A stretch of 57,895 bases of DNA from Gemmatimonadota bacterium. GTDB lineage: Bacteria; Gemmatimonadota; Gemmatimonadetes; Gemmatimonadales; GWC2-71-9. Shown in pieces: positions 28,290 to 36,581 of the stretch (position 1 is the stretch's first letter; each line of letters begins with the position of its first letter). The DNA lies in NCBI GenBank assembly GCA_029862925.1, contig JAOTWJ010000006.1, forward strand, positions 1 to 57,895. The letters run 5' to 3'. Made by a program: the position numbers and the translations under genes. A model generated the notes under the pieces. That model was not told the origin of the DNA. It made no database searches and was given only the letters and a program-made list of their open reading frames with translations.

Positions 28290-29047
28290 AGGAGGAGGAT
28301 CGCCCAGAAGGCGTCGAGCACGAGGATGAGCTGGGCGCCGAGCACGACGGCGCGGGTCGTGGCGCGCCCGACTTCCTCGGCCCCGCGCCGGACACCGAGT
28401 CCGCAGTAGCAGCCGATGAGCGCGATGGCGAATCCAAAGGACATGCTCTTCAGGAGCCCAAACCAGACATCCTTGAACTGGTAGAACAGCCGCAGCCCAC
28501 GCACGAACTCGACGGTGGTCAGCTCGAGCAGGTTCACCGCGGCGACGAGCCCGGAGCCCACACCGACGGCCACCGCGACCGCCACGACCAGCGGGAACAT
28601 GACCGTCGCCGCGAGGACCCGCGGGGCGACCAGGTACGACGACGGATTGTACGCCAGGGTCTCGAGGGCGTCCACCTGCTCGGTGACCTTCATGGTGCCG
28701 AGCTCGGCGGCGATGTTCGCGCCCACGCGTCCGGCCAGGGCGAGGCCGGTGAGCACCGGGCCCAACTCGAGCATGATCGACTTGCCGACGGCCGTGCCCA
28801 CGAAGTAGAGCGGCACCGCCCCGGTGAAGGTGTAGGACGCCTGCAGGGAGAGCACGATGCCGGTGAACGTGGCGATGAAGAGCGCGATCGGGAGGGAGTC
28901 GACCCCGACCCGCCGCATCTGGACCACCGTGAGCCGGGGCCACACGTCCACGTCCCGCAGTCCCCGCACCATGTCGGCGAGCAGGTGGCCGACCGCGCCG
29001 AGCGAGGCCAGCCCGCGGGCGACCGCTTTGAGGACGAACCGGAGCAC
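28286..29047 (-). CDS. mlaE: MlaE-family ABC transporter permease
   Basis: A 253-aa protein from GTG 29047. It has five to six hydrophobic segments and conserved MlaE stretches: SLPIALFIATFTGIVLSLQ, ELGPVLTGLALAGRVGANIAAELGTMKVTEQVDAL (given here only as the family landmark around residues 95-128) and FGFAIALIGCYCGLGVRRGA. It is the membrane subunit of the Mla lipid transporter and the first gene of the operon, 113 bp from the sigma-factor gene, with a terminator between. Confidence 0.95.
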   Translation of the reverse strand: MLRFVLKAVARGLASLGAVGHLLADMVRGLRDVDVWPRLTVVQMRRVGVDSLPIALFIATFTGIVLSLQASYTFTGAVPLYFVGTAVGKSIMLELGPVLTGLALAGRVGANIAAELGTMKVTEQVDALETLAYNPSSYLVAPRVLAATVMFPLVVAVAVAVGVGSGLVAAVNLLELTTVEFVRGLRLFYQFKDVWFGLLKSMSFGFAIALIGCYCGLGVRRGAEEVGRATTRAVVLGAQLILVLDAFWAILLL

Positions 29048-29109
29048 GGGGCGAATCTAACAGCCGGAGGCGGGCGGGGCAGCAGCGGCCGCGGGGTGCC
29101 GGCACGCAA

Positions 29110-29135
29110 CAGGGGCGGCATCGCTGCCGCCCCTG
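29110..29135 (-). terminator. Hairpin terminator of the sigma-factor gene
   Basis: CAGGGGCGGCA, loop TCGC, perfect 11-bp complement, 25 bases beyond the sigma-factor stop codon on the minus strand and before mlaE. There is no long T-run, as expected in this GC-rich genome. Confidence 0.65.
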
Positions 29136-29160
29136 CGTCGGACTGCCCGGCCGCGGTCGA

Positions 29161-30051
29161 TCAGGCGGCGAAGGAGCCCAGCGCCTTGCCGACGTCGCCT
29201 TCCCGCAGCCGCTTGAGCGCGCGATCGCGCAGCTGCCGCACCCGCTCGCGGGTCACGCCCAGCATGCCGCCGATCTCCTCGAGCGTGTGCTCGCGCCCGC
29301 CGTCCAGCCCGAAGTAGAGCCGGAGCACCTTCGCGTCGCGGGCCGGAAGCGACCGCAGCGCCGCCTCCACCTCGTCGCTCAGGAACCGCTCCATCGTCCG
29401 CTCTTCGGTGTCCGGCAGGTCCTCGGCGATGAACCGCTCGATGAGCGCGCGGTCGCCGTCCGGGTCGAGCGGAGCATCGAGTCGCACCTCGCCGGTGTTG
29501 AGCGCGGCCAGCGACTGCACCACCTCGAGCGACAGCCCGGTGGCTTCGGAGATCTCCTCGGGCGTCGGCTCGCGGCGCAGCTCCTGCCGCAGGTGTTCCG
29601 CCGTCCGGACGATCTTCGAGAGATCGGCCGTCCGATTGAGCGGCACCCGCACGGTTCGCCCGTGCCGGGCCAAGGAGGCGAGAATCGCCTGCCGGATCCA
29701 CCACACGGCGTAGGAGATGAACTTCACGCCCTGGTCCGGATCGAACTTCCGGGCGGCGGTGAGCAGGCCCACGTTGCCCTCACCAATCAGGTCGGTGAGC
29801 GGCAAGCCGCGATTCTGGTACTTCTTGGCGACCGAGATCACGAAGCGCAGGTTCCGCTTGGCGAGCTCCTGCATGGCCTCCTGATCGCCGGCCCGCACCT
29901 TCTTGGCGAGCGCGATCTCCTCGTGCGGCTTGAGGAGCGGCGTCTTGCTCACCTCATAGAGGTACTGGTCGAGGAGGTCCCGGTCGTCTTCATTGACGGC
30001 GATCATCGGCGCGGGCCGACGCCGCCGCTTCTTGCGTTGAGTATTTGCCAT
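29161..30051 (-). CDS. Sigma-70 family RNA polymerase sigma factor (RpoD/SigA type, no region 1.1)
   Basis: A 296-aa protein from ATG 30051. The basic N-terminus (KKRRRR) is followed by region 1.2 (DLLDQYLYEVSKTPLLKPHEE), region 2 (LAKRNLRFVISVAKKYQNRG, DLIGEGNVGL, FISYAVWWIRQAI), region 3 (TPEEISEATG) and region 4 (TLEEIGGMLGVTRERVRQL). Regions 2.4 and 4.2 match the housekeeping class, so it should recognise TTGACA/TATAAT promoters. It lacks the acidic region 1.1 of large RpoD proteins, so it could be the primary or a group 2 factor; sequence alone does not decide. Confidence 0.92.
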   Translation of the reverse strand: MANTQRKKRRRRPAPMIAVNEDDRDLLDQYLYEVSKTPLLKPHEEIALAKKVRAGDQEAMQELAKRNLRFVISVAKKYQNRGLPLTDLIGEGNVGLLTAARKFDPDQGVKFISYAVWWIRQAILASLARHGRTVRVPLNRTADLSKIVRTAEHLRQELRREPTPEEISEATGLSLEVVQSLAALNTGEVRLDAPLDPDGDRALIERFIAEDLPDTEERTMERFLSDEVEAALRSLPARDAKVLRLYFGLDGGREHTLEEIGGMLGVTRERVRQLRDRALKRLREGDVGKALGSFAA

Positions 30052-30167
30052 GACACGTCCCATATATCGCCAAACGCACCACCGCTCAAGGGGGCAGTGC
30101 GTACCCTGTCGTCGATTCCCGAGTACCCCGCTCGGGCCCAAAAGGTTGCGGGCGGGGCTCCCCACGC

Positions 30168-30197
30168 TTGACAACCTTTCTGACCCCCGGCTAGGTT
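30168..30197 (+). promoter_or_regulatory. Putative sigma-70 promoter for the tRNA cluster
   Basis: A consensus -35 TTGACA at 30168-30173, an 18-base spacer and TAGGTT at 30192-30197, 45 bp before tRNA-Ala. The AT-rich CAATATAATG just before the tRNA may hold a second -10. Confidence 0.55.
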
Positions 30198-30241
30198 GCC
30201 GTGTTCCAACGGGGACCCGCCGCGGGGCCTGACAATATAAT

Positions 30242-30314
30242 GGGGGCGTAGCTCAGTTGGGAGAGCGCGTGAATGGCATTCACGAGGTCAGGGGTTCGAT
30301 TCCCCTCGCCTCCA
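30242..30314 (+). tRNA. tRNA-Ala (GGC)
   Basis: A 73-nt cloverleaf: acceptor GGGGGCG/CGCCTCC, D-arm GCTC...GAGC, anticodon stem CGTGA/TCACG with loop ATGGCAT, T-arm with GGTTCGATTCC, discriminator A. CCA is not encoded. Confidence 0.95.
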
Positions 30315-30457
30315 CTCTCACAGACGCGTAGACGCCCCCGACGCACCGCGGCGCGCAGGGCGGGGGCCAGAGGATGCCGGACACGCCAGTTGATGTGGCT
30401 GTGGGGTCCTGTTATCCTCATCCCGGGAGACCGCCGGGCGGCTGTGCGCCTCGGCAC

Positions 30458-30530
30458 GCGGGAATAGCTCAGTTGGTAGAGCACAACCTTGCCAAGGTTG
30501 GGGTCGCGGGTTCGAGTCCCGTTTCCCGCT
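30458..30530 (+). tRNA. tRNA-Gly (GCC)
   Basis: Acceptor GCGGGAA/TTCCCGC, anticodon stem CAACC/GGTTG with loop TTGCCAA, T-arm GGTTCGAGTCC, discriminator T. CCA is not encoded. Confidence 0.95.
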
Positions 30531-30573
30531 CTCGCACAGGCGAACGACGGACGGGACGACCGCAGGATATCGG

Positions 30574-30647
30574 CGCGGGGTGGAGCAGTCTGGTAGCTCG
30601 CCGGGCTCATAACCCGGAGGTCGTGGGTTCAAATCCCACCCCCGCTA
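30574..30647 (+). tRNA. Initiator tRNA-fMet (CAT)
   Basis: A 74-nt tRNA with loop CTCATAA flanked by three G-C pairs (GGG/CCC) in the anticodon stem and a mismatched first acceptor pair (C1 against T72), both hallmarks of initiator tRNA. CCA is not encoded. Confidence 0.93.
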
Positions 30648-30657
30648 CTAGGGCCTA

Positions 30658-30780
30658 GACGGACAGTGGGAGACGGCTAGACGGCTAGCGGTGTCTAGGG
30701 CTGAGGAGAGGGGTGGCCCCCCCGTTCCTGGCTCCTAGGAGCCGCTAGCCGTCTGACCGTCTGGCCCCCTCGGTCCGTCG
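30658..30780. repeat. Period-8 inverted-repeat element between tRNA-fMet and tRNA-Val
   Basis: The left side holds GACGGCTA units in tandem; 30671-30691 pairs with 30742-30762 at 19 of 21 positions. An internal palindrome GGCTCCTAGGAGCC lies at 30730-30743. It fills almost the whole spacer between the two tRNA genes. Confidence 0.75.
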
Positions 30781-30790
30781 CCTGATGGAC

Positions 30791-30864
30791 GGGCGGTTAG
30801 CTCAGTTGGTTAGAGCGCCACGTTGACATCGTGGAGGTCACTAGTTCGAATCTAGTACCGCCCA
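30791..30864 (+). tRNA. tRNA-Val (GAC)
   Basis: Acceptor GGGCGGT/ACCGCCC, anticodon stem CCACG/CGTGG with loop TTGACAT, T-arm AGTTCGAATCT, discriminator A. CCA is not encoded. Confidence 0.95.
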
Positions 30865-30891
30865 CTCTGGGGAAGTCCGAGCGGCCGGAGG

Positions 30892-30919
30892 CAGACGCCT
30901 CGACGCGTCTCGGCGTCTG
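30892..30919. repeat. Short period-8 inverted repeat between tRNA-Val and tRNA-Arg
   Basis: CAGACGCC (30892-30899) and its complement (30912-30919) flank the unit GACGCGTC; GTCTCCGTCG follows up to tRNA-Arg. It is a smaller member of the same pattern as 30658-30780 and 31098-31162. Confidence 0.5.
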
Positions 30920-30931
30920 TTCGTCTCCGTC

Positions 30932-31005
30932 GCGGCGTTAGCTCAATTGGATAGAGCATCTGGCTACGGACCAGAAGGTTGGGGGTTCGAGTCCCTCACG
31001 CCGCA
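30932..31005 (+). tRNA. tRNA-Arg (ACG)
   Basis: Acceptor GCGGCGT/ACGCCGC, anticodon stem TCTGG/CCAGA with loop CTACGGA, discriminator A. A34 is presumably edited to inosine by TadA to read CGN codons. CCA is not encoded. Confidence 0.95.
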
Positions 31006-31013
31006 CTGCACTG

Positions 31014-31088
31014 CGGGGCGTAGCGCAGCCCGGTTAGCGCGCCTGCTTCGGGAGCAGGAGGTCCCCGGTTCAAATCCGGGCGCCCCGA
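31014..31088 (+). tRNA. tRNA-Pro (CGG)
   Basis: Acceptor CGGGGCG/CGCCCCG, anticodon stem CCTGC/GCAGG with loop TTCGGGA, discriminator A. Only eight bases separate it from tRNA-Arg. CCA is not encoded. Confidence 0.95.
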
Positions 31089-31097
31089 TACCAAGTA

Positions 31098-31162
31098 GAC
31101 GGACAGACGGACAGACGGATGGACGGGAAGGCGGAGCGTTCGTCCTTCGCCGTCTTGCCGTC
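31098..31162. repeat. Period-8 tandem/inverted repeat between tRNA-Pro and tRNA-Arg
   Basis: Five consecutive 8-base units from 31098 to 31137: GACGGACA twice, GACGGATG, GACGGGAA, GGCGGAGC. They are followed at 31141-31162 by pyrimidine-rich units of opposite polarity (CTTCGCCGTCTTGCCGTC). The arms are imperfectly complementary. Confidence 0.75.
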
Positions 31163-31172
31163 GAGGTGTTCT

Positions 31173-31246
<74 letters not shown>

Positions 31247-31253
31247 CTCCCTT

Positions 31254-31293
31254 CCCCTCCCCCCTGCGCTCCCCGGGGTGGCGGGGGGAGGGG
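31254..31293. terminator. Hairpin terminator after the tRNA cluster
   Basis: CCCCTCCCCCC and its exact complement flank 18 bases that themselves contain CCCC-GGGG. It lies between the last tRNA and the converging kinase gene and may end transcription from both sides. Confidence 0.6.
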
Positions 31294-31385
31294 GGTGTAT
31301 ATGGGGTAGAGACGGGCAGCGGTCCGGAGGTGGCAGGGGGCAGAAGGGACGTGGGCGGACCGGGGGTAGGGGACGGTCATCCGCC

Positions 31386-33521
31386 TCAGCTGAGTGCCAG
31401 CAGCGCTTTGAACCGCGGTTCGTCGTGCAGGGAGGCGAGGTCCGGGTCCTTGCCGACCCATTCCCAGTTGCCGAACCCCAGCCGCGCCACCTCTTCGAGG
31501 CAGTCCAGCGCCCGCTCCCGTTGGCCCTCCAGCGCGTATAGACAGGCCACGTTGTACCGCACGCCGGCGTCCTCAGGGTCGATCGCCAGCGCCCGCTCCG
31601 CCCACGCCAACCCACGTTCCGCCTCGCCCAGCCGACAGGCCGACACCGCACACATCGTGGCCGCGCGGGGGTCGTCCGGATGCCGCTCGATGTGCCGCTC
31701 GGCAACGGCGAGGGCCCGGCGGTAGGCGGCGTCCGCCAACTCGGGCCGACCCTGGGCCGTGTAGGCCTGCGCCGCGAAGAACCGGGCCGGGTAGTCGTCC
31801 CGCACGGCCGCTGCTTCCTCGAACCATCGCGCTGCCTCGCCGAACGCGCCGCGCTGGAAGCACTGCCGCCCGAAGTAGTACCGCGCCTCGAACTGGCGCG
31901 GGTCGAGCCGGATCGCGATCCGGAATTCCACTTCCGCCTCATCATAGCGCCCCAGCTGATACAGGGCGAACCCGCGCGCGGCGTGCGCTTCGGGCAGCTC
32001 GGGCGCCAGCTCGAGCGCGCGCCGGCTCGCCTCGTCGGCGCGTGCGAGGTCCGCCGTGCTGGAGGGGTAGTACATGTGCAGCACCGAGCAGCTGTCGGCG
32101 GCGCCCGCGTGCGCCAGCGCGAAGCTCGGATCCGCCTCGATCGCTCGATCGAACATCTGCTGCGCGTACTCGAGGCTCTTCTTGCGCCACTGGTGGAAGT
32201 AGTGCAGGCCGCGCAGGTAGTAGTCGTACGCGGAGGCATCCACCGCGGGCGCCCGGCGGAGAGCCCGCCGCTCGTCGTCGCTCAGGACGACGGCCAGCGC
32301 CTCCGCCACGCGCTGCGCGATCTCGTCCTGCATGGCGAAGACGTCCCGCATGTCCCGCTCGTACCGCTCCGACCAGAGCTGGTAGCCGTCGTCGGCGTTC
32401 ACCAGTTGCACCGCGACGCGCAGCGTGTCGCCGGCCCGCCGGATCGTGCCTTCGAGGATCGAGCCGACCCCCAGCGCGCGGGCGATCTCGCGCACGTCGG
32501 TGCGCCGCCCCCGGTACGCGAACGCCGAGGTCCGCGAGGCCACGCGCAGGGCGCGGACCCGGGCCAAGGCGCAGGTGATCTCCTCCGCCAGCCCGTCGCC
32601 GAGGTACGCCTCTTCGGGCCCGCCGCCGAGGCACTCGAAGGGGAGTACGGCGACGGAACGCCAGGCGAGAGGGGGCGCCGCGCTTGCACCGCCCGCGAAT
32701 GCGCCGGCGAACTCCAGGGCGGTAGCGTAGCGGTCGTCCGGCAGCGGGGCGAGCGCCCGCACGAGGGCCGCCTCCACGCCTGTCGGGAGAGTGTCGAGTC
32801 GGTGCCGGGCTGGGGGCGTCGCCTTCGCGATCCGCCCCGCCCGCAGCGATTCCGCACTCAGCCAACGGCGGAGTGGCTCGCCCGCCACCAGCTCGTAGGC
32901 CACGCAGGCCAGGCTGTAGACGTCGGATCGGCCGTCGAGCTCCGCGCTGCCGGCCGCCTGCTCCGGACTCATGTAGCCGGGCGTTCCGAGCGAGAAGCCG
33001 GCGCCGGTGAACGACTCGTCCGTCGCCAACCGGACGGCCCGCGCGATCCCGAAGTCCGTGACGACGGCCTCACCGCTGGGGAGCATGATGTTCTCGGGTT
33101 TGACGTCCCGATGCACGACGCCGTGGGTGTGGGCGTGGGCAAGGGCGGCGGCCACGTCGGCGACGATGCGCGAGGCCTCCGCGAACGACACGCTGGGGGC
33201 GCGCCGCATCCGCTGCCGCAGGGTCTCGCCTTCGATGCACGGCATCACGTAGTACAGCAGCCCGTCGGCCCCGCCGGAATCGAAGACGGGGACGATGTGC
33301 GGGTGACTGAGGTGGGCCGCGATCCGGATCTCGCGCAGAAAACGCTCGGGGCCCAGGGCCGACGCGAAGCCGGGCCGCAGTACCTTGAGCGCGACGGCCC
33401 GGTCACCGTGCTTCCGGTCGCGGGCGAGGTAAACGACGGCCATGCCCCCGGATCCGAGCACCCGTTCGATCGCGTACCGGCCGGCGAGGGCCGCCTGCAA
33501 CCGCTTCGCCAGTTCTTCCAC
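31386..33521 (-). CDS. Serine/threonine protein kinase fused to TolB-like and TPR domains
   Basis: About 711 aa from GTG 33521, which has AGGGG five bases upstream and gives a start matching its paralogue; TTG 33557 is a weaker alternative. The kinase domain spans about 15-275: glycine loop GSGGMAVVY, Lys46 in VALKVL, HRDVKPEN with catalytic Asp139, DFG at 156-158 and GTPGYMSPEQ. Then a TolB/FlgO-like domain starts near 293 (SVAVLPFECLGG, LGDGLAEEI, LGVGSILEGTIRR), and TPR repeats follow from about 430 to the end. No membrane helix links the parts, so it is probably cytoplasmic. It is likely a sensor kinase acting through TPR contacts. Paralogue of the gene 70 bp upstream. Confidence 0.9.
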   Translation of the reverse strand: MEELAKRLQAALAGRYAIERVLGSGGMAVVYLARDRKHGDRAVALKVLRPGFASALGPERFLREIRIAAHLSHPHIVPVFDSGGADGLLYYVMPCIEGETLRQRMRRAPSVSFAEASRIVADVAAALAHAHTHGVVHRDVKPENIMLPSGEAVVTDFGIARAVRLATDESFTGAGFSLGTPGYMSPEQAAGSAELDGRSDVYSLACVAYELVAGEPLRRWLSAESLRAGRIAKATPPARHRLDTLPTGVEAALVRALAPLPDDRYATALEFAGAFAGGASAAPPLAWRSVAVLPFECLGGGPEEAYLGDGLAEEITCALARVRALRVASRTSAFAYRGRRTDVREIARALGVGSILEGTIRRAGDTLRVAVQLVNADDGYQLWSERYERDMRDVFAMQDEIAQRVAEALAVVLSDDERRALRRAPAVDASAYDYYLRGLHYFHQWRKKSLEYAQQMFDRAIEADPSFALAHAGAADSCSVLHMYYPSSTADLARADEASRRALELAPELPEAHAARGFALYQLGRYDEAEVEFRIAIRLDPRQFEARYYFGRQCFQRGAFGEAARWFEEAAAVRDDYPARFFAAQAYTAQGRPELADAAYRRALAVAERHIERHPDDPRAATMCAVSACRLGEAERGLAWAERALAIDPEDAGVRYNVACLYALEGQRERALDCLEEVARLGFGNWEWVGKDPDLASLHDEPRFKALLALS

Positions 33522-33591
33522 GCGTGCCCCTGGGTGAAGACGGCTCCCGTCCGACAACGATAGCGGCGGGCCCGGACCGTGGCCAATCCCG

Positions 33592-35841
33592 CTAGTCGAG
33601 TCCCAGCCGCCGGATGAGATCGGTCAGCAGGGGATCCCCGCGCAGGGGATCGAGCATCGGCTCGAGCTTGAGGTAGACCAGCCAGCCGCGCCGGTCGGCG
33701 TAAGCACGCTCGAGCCAGGTCAGGCTCTCGGGATACTCGCCGAGCCCGAGGCTCAGGATGGCGAACGCCACCGGCGACACGTAGGCCGCCGCGGACCGCG
33801 TGTCGAGCACCGCACGCCACTCACGGGCCCGCTCGCGCCGGCCGCGCCGGGCCTCGACATAGCCGGTCATGGCGAGCGTGTAGGGCGAGTCGTCGCCCGC
33901 GGCCTGGGCCTCCGCCAGCGCCGCGAGCGCTTCGTCGTGCCGGCCGAGCTGGGTCAGGACCATCGCCAGAATGCGGTGGGTTTCCTGGGCGTTCGGGTCC
34001 ATCGCGATCGCCCGCCGCAGGTGATCCGCCGCGGTCCGGTAGTCGCGGGCGTAGTAATGCAGCCAGCCCAGCGACCGCCGCGCGGACACCGACGCCGGAT
34101 CCAGCTCGGCGGCCGTGCGGCCGGCCGTCAGGGCCGCCTCTAGTCGACCGCGGACGAGCTGCAGCCAGGCAAACCACTGGTGGGCCACCGCGTAGCGCGG
34201 GTTCAGGGCAAGTGCGCGGCGGAAGGCATACTCGGCTTCGTCCCAGTTCCATTCGTAGATGAACGCGACCCAGCCGAGCGAAGTGTGGGCCTCGGCCAGC
34301 GAATCGTCGAGCGCGAGCGCCTTCCGCGCTTCGGCTTTGGCGCGCCGCATGCCCTCGGTGACCGGCACCGACTGGTAGTCGAGCTGCAGCGCGTAGGCGT
34401 CGGCGAGGCCGGCGTACGCCAGCGCGAACCGGGGATCTTCGGCGATGGCCCGCTCGAAGTACGCGATCGCCTGCACCAGATCGTCCCGCGTGCGGCGGTT
34501 CCAGTGGTAGCGACCCCGCAGGTAGTGGGTGTACGCGCGGACGTTGTCGGTGTAGCGGCGGGCACTGGGCTCACCGACGTCTCGGAGCACGCGCTCGCGC
34601 AGGGCCCGGGCGATCGCTTCGGCGATCTCCTCCTGGAGCGCGAACACGTCGGCGAGCTCCCGATCGTAGCGGTGCGACCAGAGCAGGCGGCCCTCGTCGG
34701 TGTCGCTCAGCTGGGCCGTGATCCGAAGCCGGCGGCCGGCGGCGCGGACCGACCCCTCGAGCACCACGCCCACGCCGAGCCGGGCGCCCACGGTGCGGGC
34801 ATCGAGCGCCTGGCCCTTGAGGGCGAAGACCGAGCCACGCGACGCCACCCGCAGCCCGTCCACCTGGGCGAGGACGGTGATGAGCTCGTCGGTGAGCCCG
34901 TCGCTCAGGTACTCGTGCTCGGGGTCGGGGCCCGCGTTGATGAACGGCAGCACCGCAATCGTGAGCGGCTGGCCCGGGTCGAGCGGCCGCAGCCCAGCGG
35001 GGACGCGCATGGCGTCCTCGAGGCCCTGCGCGAACTCGGCCGCCGTGGCGAAGCGGTCGGCCGGCGCCTTGGCCAGTGCCCGCTCCAGGACATGCGCGAG
35101 GGCCGCCGGCGCTTCGGGACGCGTGACCCGTACGGGCATCGGGCTCGCCGTGACCTGGCGCGCCATGGTCGCCTGGGCCGAGCCGCCGGCAAACGGCGGC
35201 TGGCCGACGAGCATCTCGTGCAGCACGCAGGCCAGGGCATACACGTCGCTGCGCGCGTCGAGCCCCTCCTCGCCGCTGGCCTGTTCGGGGCTCATGTAGG
35301 CCGGCGTGCCGATGGCGAGTCCCGCCTCGGTCAGGTCATCGCAACAAACCGAGATGGCGCGCGCGACGCCGAAGTCCATGACGAGCGGCTGGCCCTCGTG
35401 CAACAGAATGTTTTCGGGCTTCACGTCCCGGTGTAGCACGTCGCGCCGGTGCGCGTAATCCAGGGCGCCGGCTACCAGCCGCGCGATGCGCACGGCCTCC
35501 GCCACGGGGAGCCGGGCATCCCGATCCAGCCGCGCGCGCAGCGTCTCGCCCTCCACGAGCGGCATGACGTAGAAGGGCATGCCGTCCGCTTCGCCGGAGT
35601 CGTGCAGCGGCAGGATGTTGGGATGCACGAGCCCGGCGACGAACCGGATCTCGCGCAGGAACCGGTCGGGATGGTAGCCGAAGGTGGCGAGTTCCGGACG
35701 CAGCACCTTGACGGCCACCGGCCGGTCGTGCCGATGGTCGTGCGCCCGGTAGACCGTCGCCATGCCGCCACGGCCGATCTCGCGGCCGAGCGCGTAGCGG
35801 CCGGCGAGCACGGGTTCGGGAGGCTGGGACGGTTCGGTCAT
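33592..35841 (-). CDS. Serine/threonine protein kinase fused to TolB-like and TPR domains
   Basis: A 749-aa protein from ATG 35841. The kinase domain has GRGGMATVY, Lys45 in VAVKVL, LHRDVKPENIL with Asp139, DFG at 156-158 and GTPAYMSPEQASGEEG. The TolB-like domain starts near 295 (TIAVLPFINAG, LSDGLTDELI, LGVGVVLEGSVR), and TPR repeats cover about 430-730. Architecture and catalytic positions match the downstream kinase, so the pair arose by duplication. Signals and substrates are unknown. The first gene of a two-gene leftward unit. Confidence 0.92.
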   Translation of the reverse strand: MTEPSQPPEPVLAGRYALGREIGRGGMATVYRAHDHRHDRPVAVKVLRPELATFGYHPDRFLREIRFVAGLVHPNILPLHDSGEADGMPFYVMPLVEGETLRARLDRDARLPVAEAVRIARLVAGALDYAHRRDVLHRDVKPENILLHEGQPLVMDFGVARAISVCCDDLTEAGLAIGTPAYMSPEQASGEEGLDARSDVYALACVLHEMLVGQPPFAGGSAQATMARQVTASPMPVRVTRPEAPAALAHVLERALAKAPADRFATAAEFAQGLEDAMRVPAGLRPLDPGQPLTIAVLPFINAGPDPEHEYLSDGLTDELITVLAQVDGLRVASRGSVFALKGQALDARTVGARLGVGVVLEGSVRAAGRRLRITAQLSDTDEGRLLWSHRYDRELADVFALQEEIAEAIARALRERVLRDVGEPSARRYTDNVRAYTHYLRGRYHWNRRTRDDLVQAIAYFERAIAEDPRFALAYAGLADAYALQLDYQSVPVTEGMRRAKAEARKALALDDSLAEAHTSLGWVAFIYEWNWDEAEYAFRRALALNPRYAVAHQWFAWLQLVRGRLEAALTAGRTAAELDPASVSARRSLGWLHYYARDYRTAADHLRRAIAMDPNAQETHRILAMVLTQLGRHDEALAALAEAQAAGDDSPYTLAMTGYVEARRGRRERAREWRAVLDTRSAAAYVSPVAFAILSLGLGEYPESLTWLERAYADRRGWLVYLKLEPMLDPLRGDPLLTDLIRRLGLD

Positions 35842-35895
35842 GGACGGTCAGCGGTGTCGAGGCACGGGCGCGTGCCGTGAATCAACTTTGCTCGC

Positions 35896-35924
35896 GGCGA
35901 CCCGCCCTTCGGGGGCGGGTCGCC
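35896..35924. promoter_or_regulatory. Hairpin in the divergent kinase / secreted-protein intergenic region
   Basis: GGCGACCCGCCC and its perfect 12-bp complement with a five-base loop. It is upstream of both divergent genes, so it cannot simply terminate either. It may be a leader structure or a relic terminator. Confidence 0.4.
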
Positions 35925-35984
35925 CCGGTATCTTACCCGAGACGCCCTGCATCGGCCCGCCGGTCACCGACCCGGAGTACGTGC

Positions 35985-36527
35985 ATGCTGCCCACATCCC
36001 GTCTCGGCACCCTGCTGATCGTGACCCTCCTCGGGACCGCGGTGGCGGTGTGCGCCCAGGAGCCCCGCACTCACGGGACTGCCGCGGGCCTGCCCGCGAC
36101 CATCCACCAACTGCCCCTCGTGGAGTCCGTTGGTGGGGACACCGCGGCCGGCGCCATCGATCGGTTGCACGGCACGGCCGTCGCCCCGGTGACGAGCGCC
36201 GTGGGTCTGTACGGCTCGCACGGCCTGCAGGCCACGCTCTATCTCAGCCGCTACGCCAGCGACGAGGATGCCGATGCCGCGCTGACGGCGATGGCGGCGC
36301 GGCTCAGCGAGGGAACGCCCGAGTTCGGCCATCACGAGACGCAGCAGATCGTGAACACGGAAGTCCACCGCGTCTTCGGCCTCCGGCAGGTGCATTACGT
36401 GTTCCTGCGCGAGCGCGACCTGCTGTGGCTCGCCGTGCCGCTGCAACTGGCGCGCGTGGGGCTCGCTGACCTGTTGGACGTCCCTGCCGACTCGGTACCC
36501 CCGCTCGAGGTGCCGCCCGGGCGGTGA
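35985..36527 (+). CDS. Secreted protein of unknown function
   Basis: A 180-aa protein; ATG 35985 gives a clear signal peptide (LGTLLIVTLLGTAVAVCA-Q), while longer in-frame starts lack one. The mature part contains YGSHGLQATLYLSRYASDED and a region ending in HRVFGLRQVHYVFLRERDLLWL, suggesting a small mixed alpha/beta domain. Cys is nearly absent. No family recognised. It is divergent from the kinase pair and stands alone, converging on the YwiC-like gene. Confidence 0.55.
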   Translation: MLPTSRLGTLLIVTLLGTAVAVCAQEPRTHGTAAGLPATIHQLPLVESVGGDTAAGAIDRLHGTAVAPVTSAVGLYGSHGLQATLYLSRYASDEDADAALTAMAARLSEGTPEFGHHETQQIVNTEVHRVFGLRQVHYVFLRERDLLWLAVPLQLARVGLADLLDVPADSVPPLEVPPGR

Positions 36528-36581
36528 GCACGGGGTCGGCCCGGGTCTCGCGGCGCATGCGGTCGGACCGTCCCCCGCGTC

